Source: CAVQFB01 sp963711675 (GTDB lineage Bacteria; Acidobacteriota; Terriglobia; Terriglobales; Acidobacteriaceae). Taken from it: 64,000 nt of DNA. This document shows, piece after piece, positions 37,894 through 46,110 of the stretch. Within the stretch, counting starts at the first letter, position 1. Each line of letters begins with the position of its first letter. A program made the position numbers and the translations under genes. The stretch lies in the NCBI GenBank assembly GCA_963711675.1, contig CAVQFB010000011.1:744001-808000 (forward strand). Direction: 5' to 3'. The notes under the pieces are model-generated. The model did no database searches, was not told the DNA's origin, and saw nothing but the letters and a program-made list of their open reading frames with translations.

Positions 37894-38376
37894 CTAGGCT
37901 GCTAGAGTCACCTTCTCGGTTGTCCGACAGGGACCAAGCTCTCGCCGATTTGATCGATCTAGCTGAGCTTGCCTTCTTGCTCTTTGCGGTCTTTGGGACA
38001 CCCACTCGACTCTCAACCGCCTGGCTCCTCCAGGCACTTTCGCCTCGACGACGTCTCCTTGTCTGCGACCGAGGAGCGCAAGCCCCAGCGGCGCGAGAAC
38101 AGAGATCTGATTTGTGGCGATGTCTGCGTTGTCCGGAAATACCAGCGTGTAGAGCCCTCTCTTTCGCGTATCGAAATCCAGAACACGGACACGGGAGTTC
38201 ATCCTGATCACGTCTCTCGGAACGCGTTCCGAAGACGCCACCTCTGCACCCTCCAAGGTTTGCTCCAGCGACTCGAGTTGCAGTTGATCTCGAAAAAGAG
38301 AGTGCTTCAGAGCTCGAACCAAACGGCTGAGCCTGTCCATATCAGCATCCGTAAGGAGAATAGCGGGGCTTTTCAT
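37894..38376 (-). CDS. Rnk/GreAB-type nucleoside diphosphate kinase regulator-like protein
   Basis: 160 residues; ATG 38376 follows AAGGAGTTCATC. A short N-terminal coiled region (LTDADMDRLSRLVRALKHSL) leads to the GreA/GreB C-terminal FKBP-like domain: RMNSRVRVLDFDTRKRGLYT, QISVLAPLGLALLGRRQGD, VPGGARRLRVEWV. This is the Rnk arrangement, known to bind RNA polymerase. The C-terminal ~25 residues are an extra basic tail. It follows the small membrane protein and precedes the P1B ATPase. Confidence 0.85.
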   Translation of the reverse strand: MKSPAILLTDADMDRLSRLVRALKHSLFRDQLQLESLEQTLEGAEVASSERVPRDVIRMNSRVRVLDFDTRKRGLYTLVFPDNADIATNQISVLAPLGLALLGRRQGDVVEAKVPGGARRLRVEWVSQRPQRARRQAQLDRSNRRELGPCRTTEKVTLAA

Positions 38377-38406
38377 GATGAACTCCTTCTTCTTTCTTAG
38401 ACACAA

Positions 38407-38598
38407 CTAGGCCGCATTCGTCTTCTCAACTTCAGATTCAGCCTTGCTCGGCATTCTTCTTGGCGAGTGATCTACCGCCGATTGCGTCGATGCTTGCTTC
38501 TTGCTGGCTTCGTTTCGGCGCGAGTTGATTTCGAACCACACAAGAAGAGCTGCGACACCCGCGCATAAGACCAACACTAGGATCGTTGATGCTTCCAT
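38407..38598 (-). CDS. Small single-pass membrane protein
   Basis: 63 residues: a hydrophobic N-terminal helix (ILVLVLCAGVAALLVWFEI) and a charged tail. GAGGTG precedes the ATG. It lies 18 bases after the universal stress protein and 30 before the Rnk-like gene, all in one direction, which supports it being real. Function unknown. Confidence 0.6.
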   Translation of the reverse strand: MEASTILVLVLCAGVAALLVWFEINSRRNEASKKQASTQSAVDHSPRRMPSKAESEVEKTNAA

Positions 38599-38616
38599 AA
38601 GGACACCTCGTTTCCC

Positions 38617-39519
38617 TCAGTCGTTCTCGCGCTTCTGTCCGTCGCCGACGGTCAGCACGGGACACTTCGCGAGAGATACAACGCTATGTGCGATCGAACC
38701 AAAGTGACTGGCAGTCTGCGCAAAGGCTCCCGCTCCGCGTACACCCATAACGATGATGTCCGCTGCCAAGTCATTCGCCACACTCAGGATGCGGTCGGCT
38801 ACCGGCCCGATTTCCACCAACACTTCCGGCTCGTACCGAAGGTCCGGATCGGGTGGAATCATTTCGCGCAAGCGTTTCTCGGTCAGCTGTATTGCCAGAT
38901 GCGGGGAATCTCTGAGGATTCCTTCGACAACGTGTATAAGGGTGAGATGTGCTTGGTTTTCATAGGCTAGCGACATGGCAAATTCTGTCGCTCGCACGGA
39001 CCCCGGCGAGAAATCAGTGGCGCAAACAATGCTCTGCACTCCGGCTGACGCCTCTGCTGTCACGTGCGGTCCCACCGTTAGCACCGGACAAGGCGCCTCC
39101 CGAATTATTTCTTCGGCGATCGAACCCAGGAGCACTTTGCCCAAGCCGGCGCGACTGCTCGTGCCTACGACAATCATGTCGGCTGCATGACGCTGCACGA
39201 ACTCAGCGAGCACCTCTGCCACGTCACCTTCACCCAACAATGTTTCGCAGGTCTGTCCACGATGTCGTACCGGATTGATGAGCTGGTCGAGGGAATAGCC
39301 GGCGTAATCTCGGGCTTCCTTCAATATCTTCTCCGTGGATTCGGGACGCGCAAAGACGTACGCCTCTGGAGGAATCACATGGGCCACATAGAGTTTGGCG
39401 TGATACTGATTTGCCATCGCCACCGCAAAGGGCAAGGCCCTTCGGGCTGAATTCTCAAAATCAGTCGCAAACAGAATGTTCTTGAGTGCGATCTGCGGTT
39501 TCATTTCCAGGGCTTTCAT
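38617..39519 (-). CDS. Universal stress protein, tandem UspA domains
   Basis: 300 residues with two UspA domains. The first: ALKNILFATDFENSARRALP and ATP-site IVVGTSSRAGLGKVLLGS. The second: SIVCATDFSPGSVRATEFAM and IIVMGVRGAGA. The first domain has the G-2x-G-9x-G(S/T) ATP-binding pattern; in the second, GVRGAGAFAQTASHFGSIAH is close. ATG 39519 follows AGAGAGG. Soluble, involved in survival under starvation, hypoxia or metal stress. It overlaps the end of the small membrane gene upstream. Confidence 0.92.
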   Translation of the reverse strand: MKALEMKPQIALKNILFATDFENSARRALPFAVAMANQYHAKLYVAHVIPPEAYVFARPESTEKILKEARDYAGYSLDQLINPVRHRGQTCETLLGEGDVAEVLAEFVQRHAADMIVVGTSSRAGLGKVLLGSIAEEIIREAPCPVLTVGPHVTAEASAGVQSIVCATDFSPGSVRATEFAMSLAYENQAHLTLIHVVEGILRDSPHLAIQLTEKRLREMIPPDPDLRYEPEVLVEIGPVADRILSVANDLAADIIVMGVRGAGAFAQTASHFGSIAHSVVSLAKCPVLTVGDGQKREND

Positions 39520-39724
39520 TTCGTACCTCTCTTTCGGCTGACGACGACGTAGCGGTACCGACATCCTCGGAGTTCAGAATTGCCAATTCGGTCAGAATCC
39601 CATCCAATATTTCCAGTTGCCTGCGCTGCATCTCGCGGTCCAGCTTTGCAGCTCGTCGGTTCAGAACCCAGAGGATGAATTCAAGTCCGCCGAGTGTTGC
39701 GATGATGGCGATTGTTTCCCACAT
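39461..39724 (-). CDS. Small membrane protein, hypothetical
   Basis: 87 residues with one N-terminal helix (ETIAIIATLGGLEFILWVL) followed by a charged amphipathic segment (RRAAKLDREMQRRQLEIL). It overlaps the start of the universal stress protein by 59 bases in another frame and has no clear Shine-Dalgarno, so it is less certain than its neighbours. Confidence 0.4.
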   Translation of the reverse strand: MWETIAIIATLGGLEFILWVLNRRAAKLDREMQRRQLEILDGILTELAILNSEDVGTATSSSAEREVRNESPGNETADRTQEHSVCD

Positions 39725-39808
39725 AATCGGGGGCCCTCAGGATCAACAGCCGGTTTAGATTGCCAGTTCTGTCGAGACATCCTCTCGCGTCGTCTCGTTT
39801 CACTCTTT

Positions 39809-41256
39809 TCACTTGCCACCAATGGAGCAGATCTCTTCGATCGGTTGGCCTGCCTTATACTCAAGCTTTTTCGGAGGCTCACAGCCTTCTTCACGGGTCA
39901 TCAGCAAACTGGGCTTGCCGATTTCCTCCTTGTCTGCGGTGTCTGCAATGGGTGCCAGTTTCTTTTTCATCTCTTCGAAGTCTGCCGTTTGCACGATGAG
40001 GTCTGACTTCGGCGGTAGAAACGCAATCTCGCGTTGCGTTTCGACCATACGCTGATAAAACGCAGGGTGCGTCCGGAACCAGCTTGCTCCCTTGATGTAT
40101 CCCTCCCGCGTCGCAATTTTGTCGAAGAAGCGGGTGAAGCCGGTTGGGTCATAGCCTGCGTTCCAGGCGTACTGCACGCCCAGTTGGTCGGCTTCGAGTT
40201 CATAGTCACGACTCACACCCAGCAGTTTCAGATCGAGCACCATCCCCAACCCGTAGAAGCCATACTGCAGCGCGTACATTGTGCCAATGCCGGCCACACC
40301 GCCGGTTAACACAACAGCGGCGACCTGTGCTGCCTGATAAAAAATCCCTGCAATGGTCGCGCGCTTCATGAGTTTGTGGCTGTGCCGCGCGACGCCGTGC
40401 GACATTTCATGCGCTAGCACCCCTGCCAATTCCGATTCGTCCTCGGCAGCTTCCAGCAATCCGCGCTCTATGAACAGGTAACCGCCCGGTAGTGCGAACG
40501 CATTGATCTCGCGAGACTGGAGAACCACTACATGCAGTGGGACCTTCAGGTCAGAACGGCTGGCTACACGCTGCGCCACCGTATTCACGTAATCCTGAAT
40601 CGCTTTGTCCTGCACCTCTGGTGGAAGCAGATGAGATCGCTTCATTTCTTCGATGGCTTGCTGGCCACGTTTGATGTCGTCTTGCTGGCCAGGCTCGATC
40701 TCACGGAACCCGATGTCCTGTACGTCGCCCCATCGGCGCTGCGCAAAGGCGCCATTGGCGATCTCCTGCTGTATTTGCCGGTTGACCCCAGGCCATTTTT
40801 CGATCAGGTCCAGCTTCGCGTTCAGATTGTCGTAAGCGGTCGGAACAGCCTGCGTCGCCAGAACCTTGGCTTCACTGTTGAGTAGATCGAGGTTTTGGAT
40901 ACTGCAGTGCGCTTGCTTGCGTTGGTCTTTGCTGAGCCCGGCTGTCGTTCTTTTGAGATCCGAGCGAGCCGTCTCAAGCTGTTTCTCATATCGTTTGCTG
41001 TGATCCTTAAAGCGGCTGACGCAGGAATTTTTCCTTTTTCGAGAGCTTTGCGCTGGCTCTGGATCTCACCTGCGCTGAAATTGAGTGTTGAAGCTGCTTC
41101 GAACAGTTCCAAATAGGACTTCTGCAGGTATCCCCGAAGATCCGACTGCGACTGCTTGGCAGCCGTTGGCGACTGACTGCCGCTTAAAGGCCCGGAGAAG
41201 CTCATCATCGTACCGCAGAGGCCGAGTGCGACCACCCGACGGACCAGATCTTTCAT
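39809..41256 (-). CDS. M48-family zinc metalloprotease, frameshifted
   Basis: Exported M48 (BepA/HtpX-like) protease, about 482 residues after correction. ATG 41256 follows GAGGAGG and opens a signal sequence (VVALGLCGTMMSFSGPLSG). The N-terminal helical part reads through ALEKGK, then must shift frame at the T5 run (41028-41032 on +, probably one base short), continuing KNSCVSRFKDHSKRYEKQLE to KRGQQAIEEMKRSHLLPP. The catalytic domain has NAFALPGGYLFIERGLLE, the zinc motif HEMSHGVARHS, and the third-ligand region DYELEADQLGVQYA. It is predicted to degrade misfolded envelope proteins. Confidence 0.85.
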
Positions 41257-41317
41257 CGCAGTCACCTCCTCTTTAAGTGTCTGCCGCTAATTTCCGGAAT
41301 CGTACACACGTCAACGA

Positions 41318-42385
41318 CTACTGGTTATCTGTAGTCGAGGCCACCGGAGCCGTGTACCCCTCACGGACAAAAACCGTGATTTTCCGAGCTCTTCCCTTCT
41401 TGTCAGTCACTTTCAGGGGAAGGCCATCGCTTCCGATAACCTCTACCTTCAGCTTGTGATACTTCCCGTCGCGAACCTCCTGCGGTGGCGAAAAACTTAT
41501 TGCGTATTGGTTACTCAACGCTCCCCCGACGCTCCGGAAAATGGCGGGAAGTTCACCTTCAAAACGCGGGAACCAGGCGAATCCACCGGTTAGGTCTGCG
41601 AAAGTCTGGAGTTGGTTCTTCATTTGAAGATATCCGACGCTGGAGATTCCTCCTCGCATTTCGGCCATCAGATATTCGCTTTCAGCTATGCCAACGCAAA
41701 AAATCGTGACGTTGCTCTTCTTCAACTTCTCGTAAACCTCATCCAGACTCGTCCTGCTGAAGGTATCAACGCCGGTGGTTATAAGTAGAATCGACTTCTT
41801 GCCCTTGACCTCTTCCAGCCTTTCCAGCGTGTCGGCTATGGCGTCAAACATGTTGGCTTCTCCGAATCCCGGATAAGACAACGTCCTAAGCGCTTGCTCC
41901 ACTGCAGGCTTGCTCCTGGTGAAGTCCACTCTGACCGCAGGCTTGATATCGTAGGTGACCAGCGCCACCCAGTCCTGTTGCTCCAGATGGTCGAGGAATT
42001 CCGTGCCCCAGGAGGCAGCCTTATAAGCGAAATAGTCGTATGCCAGCCCGCTATACTCCACCAACATAACGATCGTGACAGGCGCACTCGTTGGGGTGAA
42101 ATCCGCGATGATTTGCGGCCTGCCTTCATCGAGGATGCGGAAGTTCTCTTTGTTCAGGCCGGTCAGCACGTTTCCATCCTGGTCAGTAACGAGCACGTCA
42201 ACAACGACCAGAGCCGACTCGACCGACACGGAATATTCTGACTGCTTCTGCTCTGCCTGGACGGAAGTGGCCACGGTGGTATCGATCTCTTTCGCGACTC
42301 GCGCGGCAACAGGTTCCGCCGCGAACGAAAAGGCAAGCAAGAGTGTGGACAAAGATACGATGCTGCTAAGTCCGATGCTTCTCAT
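41318..42385 (-). CDS. VWFA-related secreted protein
   Basis: 355 residues; ATG 42385 follows GAGAGGG. A signal peptide (LLLAFSFAAEPVAARVA) is followed by a beta domain (VVVDVLVTDQDGNVLTGLNK, NFRILDEGRPQ) and a VWFA-related domain (TIVMLVEYSGLAYDYFAY; ALVTYDIKPAV). This is the acidobacterial VWFA-related layout. The metal-site DxSxS is altered to VEYSG, so metal binding is doubtful. It would act outside the cytoplasm in protein-protein contacts. Lies 60 bases upstream of the M48 protease. Confidence 0.88.
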   Translation of the reverse strand: MRSIGLSSIVSLSTLLLAFSFAAEPVAARVAKEIDTTVATSVQAEQKQSEYSVSVESALVVVDVLVTDQDGNVLTGLNKENFRILDEGRPQIIADFTPTSAPVTIVMLVEYSGLAYDYFAYKAASWGTEFLDHLEQQDWVALVTYDIKPAVRVDFTRSKPAVEQALRTLSYPGFGEANMFDAIADTLERLEEVKGKKSILLITTGVDTFSRTSLDEVYEKLKKSNVTIFCVGIAESEYLMAEMRGGISSVGYLQMKNQLQTFADLTGGFAWFPRFEGELPAIFRSVGGALSNQYAISFSPPQEVRDGKYHKLKVEVIGSDGLPLKVTDKKGRARKITVFVREGYTAPVASTTDNQ

Positions 42386-42462
42386 AGATCCCTCTCTGTG
42401 TTCACATGGTGAGGGAAGATGTCTGGTCCCGGGATTTTGCCTTCCACATAACCGCCATGGAT

Positions 42463-42771
42463 CTAACATCTACAATGCGACCCGTCGACCAGATGCTGCT
42501 TGATGGTTTCTCCATCAGTTTGCCCGGCCTTTCCGCTGCGCAGAATTTCGGCCATGCATGGGCCGGCTGCCTCAGGGCTTACAACGCCCGCGACCAGAGC
42601 ACCTTCTAGCAGGCTCATCGAGCTTTCCGCACCGTCAATCAATATGGCTTGCGCCAGCGCGCGCACCCGGAGGTCTGCAGATTCCAGGGCTTCTACCAGC
42701 TCCAGCCCTGCTTCCGGATCAGCCGTCTTCCGCCACACAATCGCACAGGCGAGCATGTACTCCTGGTTCAT
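42463..42771 (-). CDS. Hypothetical protein, HEAT-like helices
   Basis: 102 residues from ATG 42771, which follows GGAGGG. Alternating helices (EAGLELVEALESADLRVRAL; SSMSLLEGALVAGVVSPEA) look like two or three HEAT-type units. No signal peptide or catalytic motif. It lies between a small membrane protein and the VWFA gene in the same direction. Confidence 0.6.
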   Translation of the reverse strand: MNQEYMLACAIVWRKTADPEAGLELVEALESADLRVRALAQAILIDGAESSMSLLEGALVAGVVSPEAAGPCMAEILRSGKAGQTDGETIKQHLVDGSHCRC

Positions 42772-42835
42772 GACAAACCCTCCAAGGGGTGGCACATCAG
42801 CCATCCGCCGTAATGCGGCGGTCCAAGTGGCCCCT

Positions 42836-42985
42836 TCAGTATTCGAGGAGCAAGATTCCCCAAAAGAGTCCACCAAACAAGATCACGGAGACGACCACAA
42901 TCCCTAGATACTGGATCAGACGCTCGGATCGCGTGGAACTTGTCGTTTGAGCATTGGCGATTTGTTCATCCAGATTGTCGAACAT
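42836..42985 (-). CDS. Small tail-anchored membrane protein
   Basis: 49 residues from ATG 42985 after GGGGAGAAGAG. A polar N-terminus (MFDNLDEQIANAQTTSSTRS) leads to one C-terminal helix (LGIVVVSVILFGGLFWGILL). First gene of the minus-strand stress cluster. Function unknown. Confidence 0.6.
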   Translation of the reverse strand: MFDNLDEQIANAQTTSSTRSERLIQYLGIVVVSVILFGGLFWGILLLEY

Positions 42986-43056
42986 GGTCTCTTCTCCCCG
43001 GTAAGGAGTCTTCCAATTGCAAGACCCCTTCGGCACAATTCAGGCCGTCAGCGATG

Positions 43057-43075
43057 CTGGCTTGCTGCAAGCCAG
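43057..43075. repeat. Hairpin CTGGCTTG-CTG-CAAGCCAG
   Basis: Perfect 8-bp stem with a three-base loop, 72 bases upstream of the small membrane protein gene on minus. Either strand also reads GG-N10-GC, but without a TTGC-type -12 box, so a hairpin or operator is preferred over a sigma-54 promoter. Confidence 0.4.
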
Positions 43076-43273
43076 ACACCGGCTCACGGCTTCCATTACC
43101 TGCTTAACGAACTTCCGTGCATGTTGGGTGCCGGGTATGCCGAAAAGAAAACGGCAATTGCAATCGATTGAAAGGACATGCCAAGCGAAAGAGAACAAAG
43201 GCGTCAAACCCGTTCGGAGTCTGTCTCTCGTCCCCACCCACTCGTCATAGAAAGGAGACCTGAGGTGTTGTAC

Positions 43274-43302
43274 GTCCGATACTTCGGACATTCCCGGTCC
43301 GA
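43274..43302 (+). promoter_or_regulatory. Upstream activator site, copy 1 (GTCCGA-N4-TCGGAC-N7-GTCCGA)
   Basis: A perfect 6-bp inverted repeat (43274-43279 / 43284-43289) followed by a third half-site (43297-43302), 23 bases from the first. The same arrangement occurs at 47736-47764. It lies 112 bases before a -24/-12 element, the usual position for a sigma-54 activator site. Confidence 0.65.
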
Positions 43303-43385
43303 TTCCTTTGACGCGTGCGGGCCTGCATGTGAGACCGGTGTTGTCCTTGATCTTTGTTTTGTCCAACTTGTCAGTCGTGAATGCC

Positions 43386-43400
43386 TGGTGCACGTCGTGC
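43386..43400 (+). promoter_or_regulatory. Sigma-54-type -24/-12 promoter candidate, copy 1
   Basis: TGGTGCACGTCGTGC: GG at 43387-43388 and GC at 43399-43400, ten bases apart. It differs from the consensus TTGC box by one base. It is closely similar to the element at 47848-47862, and the predicted transcription start (~43412) is 29 bases before the small ORF at 43441. Confidence 0.55.
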
Positions 43401-43440
43401 CCTATCTTTTTGCGTTCGGAATTTGGAGGACGCTGCCGGC

Positions 43441-43581
43441 ATGAAACTCGCGAGGCACGAGAAGAGCAATGACGACAGCGGGACTCTGTATCTCGGTCCG
43501 CAGCGGTCTCGTTCAACACTCCGGGGTGGTAACGCGCAGAAACCGTGCGGCAATCGCATCTTTGAGTTTGCTAATGCGTAG
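43441..43581 (+). CDS. Small hypothetical protein
   Basis: 46 residues (MKLARHEKSNDDSGTLYLG start), polar and basic. ATG 43441 has GGAGGA ten bases upstream and lies just after the sigma-54-type promoter, 41 bases ahead of the DUF2934 gene. It could be a real small stress peptide or a leader. Codon pattern alone is not decisive. Confidence 0.4.
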   Translation: MKLARHEKSNDDSGTLYLGPQRSRSTLRGGNAQKPCGNRIFEFANA

Positions 43582-43622
43582 CCGGAAGCAGCTAGAGAAA
43601 TCATCTAAAGGAGAAAATCGAA

Positions 43623-43820
43623 ATGAAATCTTCCCAGGTAGTCCCCTCTGTGCCGATCAAAGCGAACCTCCAAAAGACGGAGGGCGGCGGTGAATTGCAG
43701 GACCAAATCCGTGCGCGTGCCTATCAACTCTACGAGCAGCGTGGAAGAGATGATGGACACGAAGTGGACGATTGGTTGCGGGCTGAGGCTGAATTATCCC
43801 AAGTCCGGAAGACGGCCTAA
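43623..43820 (+). CDS. DUF2934-family small protein
   Basis: 65 residues; AAAGGAG precedes ATG 43623. The conserved core is IRARAYQLYEQRGRDDGHEV followed by DDWLRAEAEL, the DUF2934 signature. Soluble, function unknown; often found near stress genes. Probably transcribed from the sigma-54-type promoter at 43386. Confidence 0.8.
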   Translation: MKSSQVVPSVPIKANLQKTEGGGELQDQIRARAYQLYEQRGRDDGHEVDDWLRAEAELSQVRKTA

Positions 43821-44048
43821 GTAGTTCTTGCGAGCACTCTGCAGATCCACGCGGTTTTCTGCGCTACCTTGGCAGGTCTTCAACGAGTACAGCATGTTGT
43901 GGATCCGCTCTCCGGATTCCATCGGGAGTGAGTCCAACACTTCCTCCACCAGTTGACTGAACTACTCACGCTCCACGTTACCTCCATTTCCCCCGGCTTG
44001 CTCTCCATGGAACCAGGCCCGAGCGCCGGCGCTCTGCGGAGTCGGCGC

Positions 44049-45269
44049 CTACTCGTAGCGCAACGCCTCGATCGGATTCAGGCGTGCCGCTTTCCGCGCG
44101 GGGTAGAAGCCGAAAAAAATTCCCACAGCCATTGAGAACACCACAGCCGTCGCGATCGCGAGCGGAGAAATCAACACCACCCAGCCCAACGTCTTGGTGA
44201 TCAGGTAGGAGGCCCCCATTCCGAAGACGATCCCAATCGCGCCACCAATCAGACTGAGCACAACCGCCTCCGTCAGAAATTGGCTCTGCACGTTGCGCTC
44301 CGTGGCGCCGATCGCCATGCGAATGCCGATCTCGCGAGTACGCTCCGTCACCGACACCAGCATAATGTTCATGATGCCGATGCCACCGACGATCAATGAA
44401 ACGCTGGCAATCGACGCCAGGAGCATGGTCATGATACTTCCGGCCTGGTCTGCGAGGTCGGCCATATCGGCCAGATTCCTTACCATGAAGTCGTCGTCCT
44501 GCCCGGCACGAATGCGGTGACGATCCCGCAGCAGCGATGTGATCTGCTCTTGGGCCGCGTAGCTTGCCTGACGGGAAGTGGCTGACACCATGATCCAACG
44601 CAGCCAATCCTGCCCGGTGATCTTCTTCTGCAGGGTTGTGATCGGAACAAGTACCACGTCATCCTGATCATCGCCCATTGCCGCTGAGGTCCCCTTTTGA
44701 GCGAGGACACCCACGACCTTGAAAGGGAGACTCTTGATCCGAATGGTCTGTCCGAGCGGATCGGTTGCCCCGAACAGATTCTTGCGCACGCTTTCGCCGA
44801 TGACTGCCACGTTCTCCGCCATCTCCACGTCTTCCTGCGTGAATGCGGTCCCTTCCTGAAACGGCCAGTTCCTGATGTCGAAGTACTGCGGCTCAGTGCC
44901 GTTGATTCGAGTGGCCCAGTTGTCGTTGCCAAAAACAACTTGTGAACTGGTATTACTGCCGGGGGCGGCAGCTTTGGCCGCCGGACACTCTCTTAGAATG
45001 GCGAGCATATCCGCATATACCAGGGTCTTGGTGGCACCCCAGCCCATATGGGTCCCGCCACGCGTAACCGTGCCCGAGCCAACGAACAGAATGTTCGAAC
45101 CCATGGCAGCGATCTGCTGCTGTACCTGCTGCTGTGCCCCTTGCCCCACCCCTACCATCGCGATGACAGCACCCACGCCGATGATGATGCCCAACATGGT
45201 GAGGCTGGAGCGCATTTTGTTGCGAGCCAGAGCTCGCACGGCGATTCGCGCTACGGCGATTACATTCAT
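44049..45269 (-). CDS. MacB-type ABC transporter permease
   Basis: 406 residues; ATG 45269 follows GAGGGATC. Layout of MacB/FtsX-type permeases: a first helix (SSLTMLGIIIGVGAVIAMVG), a large periplasmic MacB_PCD domain (QQIAAMGSNILFVGSGTVT to ~270), then three C-terminal helices with MNIMLVSVTERTREIGIRMA, the FtsX signature, ending ARLNPIEALRYE. It forms the membrane part of a tripartite efflux or lipoprotein-translocating system with the ATPase (45304) and adaptor (46111). Confidence 0.9.
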   Translation of the reverse strand: MNVIAVARIAVRALARNKMRSSLTMLGIIIGVGAVIAMVGVGQGAQQQVQQQIAAMGSNILFVGSGTVTRGGTHMGWGATKTLVYADMLAILRECPAAKAAAPGSNTSSQVVFGNDNWATRINGTEPQYFDIRNWPFQEGTAFTQEDVEMAENVAVIGESVRKNLFGATDPLGQTIRIKSLPFKVVGVLAQKGTSAAMGDDQDDVVLVPITTLQKKITGQDWLRWIMVSATSRQASYAAQEQITSLLRDRHRIRAGQDDDFMVRNLADMADLADQAGSIMTMLLASIASVSLIVGGIGIMNIMLVSVTERTREIGIRMAIGATERNVQSQFLTEAVVLSLIGGAIGIVFGMGASYLITKTLGWVVLISPLAIATAVVFSMAVGIFFGFYPARKAARLNPIEALRYE

Positions 45270-45303
45270 ACTTGATCCCTCTGCCGCAGACAGCGCGGAA
45301 CCA

Positions 45304-46089
45304 CTAATCCTCTTCCACTGGAAGATTCTGGAGTACTTGGAACGCGGTCTGGCGATTTTCCACAAGCTCATCTCGACGAACCCTTCCGTCGCGAAACTGG
45401 ATCGCGCGCCTGGCAAACTGCGAAATATCGTGCTCGTGGGTCACCAAAACGATGGTGAGTCCACGCTCGTTCAGCCTCTCGAGAATCTCCATGATCTCCA
45501 CCGACGTGCGGCTGTCGAGATTGCCGGTTGGCTCATCCGCCAGCAAAATCGAAGGATTGTTCACCAAGGCGCGCGCAATCGCGACTCGCTGCTGCTGCCC
45601 GCCAGATAATTGTGAAGGAAAATGTGTCGAACGGTCTCCGAGTCCGACAAGATCAAGCGCCTCCCGCGCCCGCTTCTCACCCTCTTCCTTGCTCACCTGT
45701 GCGTACAAAGTCGGCAACTCCACGTTCTCTAGCGCCGTGGTCCGGGAAAGCAGGTTGAATCCCTGAAAAACGAAGCCGATCTTTCGATTCCGTATCGCTG
45801 CCAACGCGTCCTTGCCAAGGCCTGATACGTCCATACCATCGAGGAAATACCTTCCAGAACTGAGCTTGTCGAGGCAACCCAGAATGTTCATGAAGGTGGA
45901 TTTGCCACTTCCACTTGCTCCCATGATGGCCACAAACTCGCCACTGGCAATGTCCATGGTGATGCCGCGCAAAGCATGCACGCGGGCTTCGCCCAGGTCG
46001 TAGTACTTGTGGGCGTCCAGGACGCGGATCGTCGCTTCGCCCGGTTGCGAGAGGGTGATGTCGATCTCGGGTTGGCTCATCGTGACCAT
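45304..46089 (-). CDS. ABC transporter ATP-binding protein, MacB/LolD-type
   Basis: 261 residues. Walker A GASGSGKSTFMNILGCLD, Q-loop GFVFQGFNLL, ABC signature LSGGQQQRVAIARAL, Walker B ILLADEPTGNLDS and the switch histidine (VTHEHDI). ATG 46089 follows GAGGAG. In this operon ATPase and permease are separate proteins, unlike fused E. coli MacB. Adjacent genes encode the adaptor and the permease in the same direction. Confidence 0.93.
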   Translation of the reverse strand: MVTMSQPEIDITLSQPGEATIRVLDAHKYYDLGEARVHALRGITMDIASGEFVAIMGASGSGKSTFMNILGCLDKLSSGRYFLDGMDVSGLGKDALAAIRNRKIGFVFQGFNLLSRTTALENVELPTLYAQVSKEEGEKRAREALDLVGLGDRSTHFPSQLSGGQQQRVAIARALVNNPSILLADEPTGNLDSRTSVEIMEILERLNERGLTIVLVTHEHDISQFARRAIQFRDGRVRRDELVENRQTAFQVLQNLPVEED

Positions 46090-46110
46090 AAGCTCCTCTG
46101 CATTTCGTCT

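Noticed and set aside
43821..44048. Minus-strand reading (LPMESGERIHNMLYSLKT) after the DUF2934 gene
   Set aside because: Protein-like for about 50 codons but preceded by a stop with no start codon; too short to assign as a relic.
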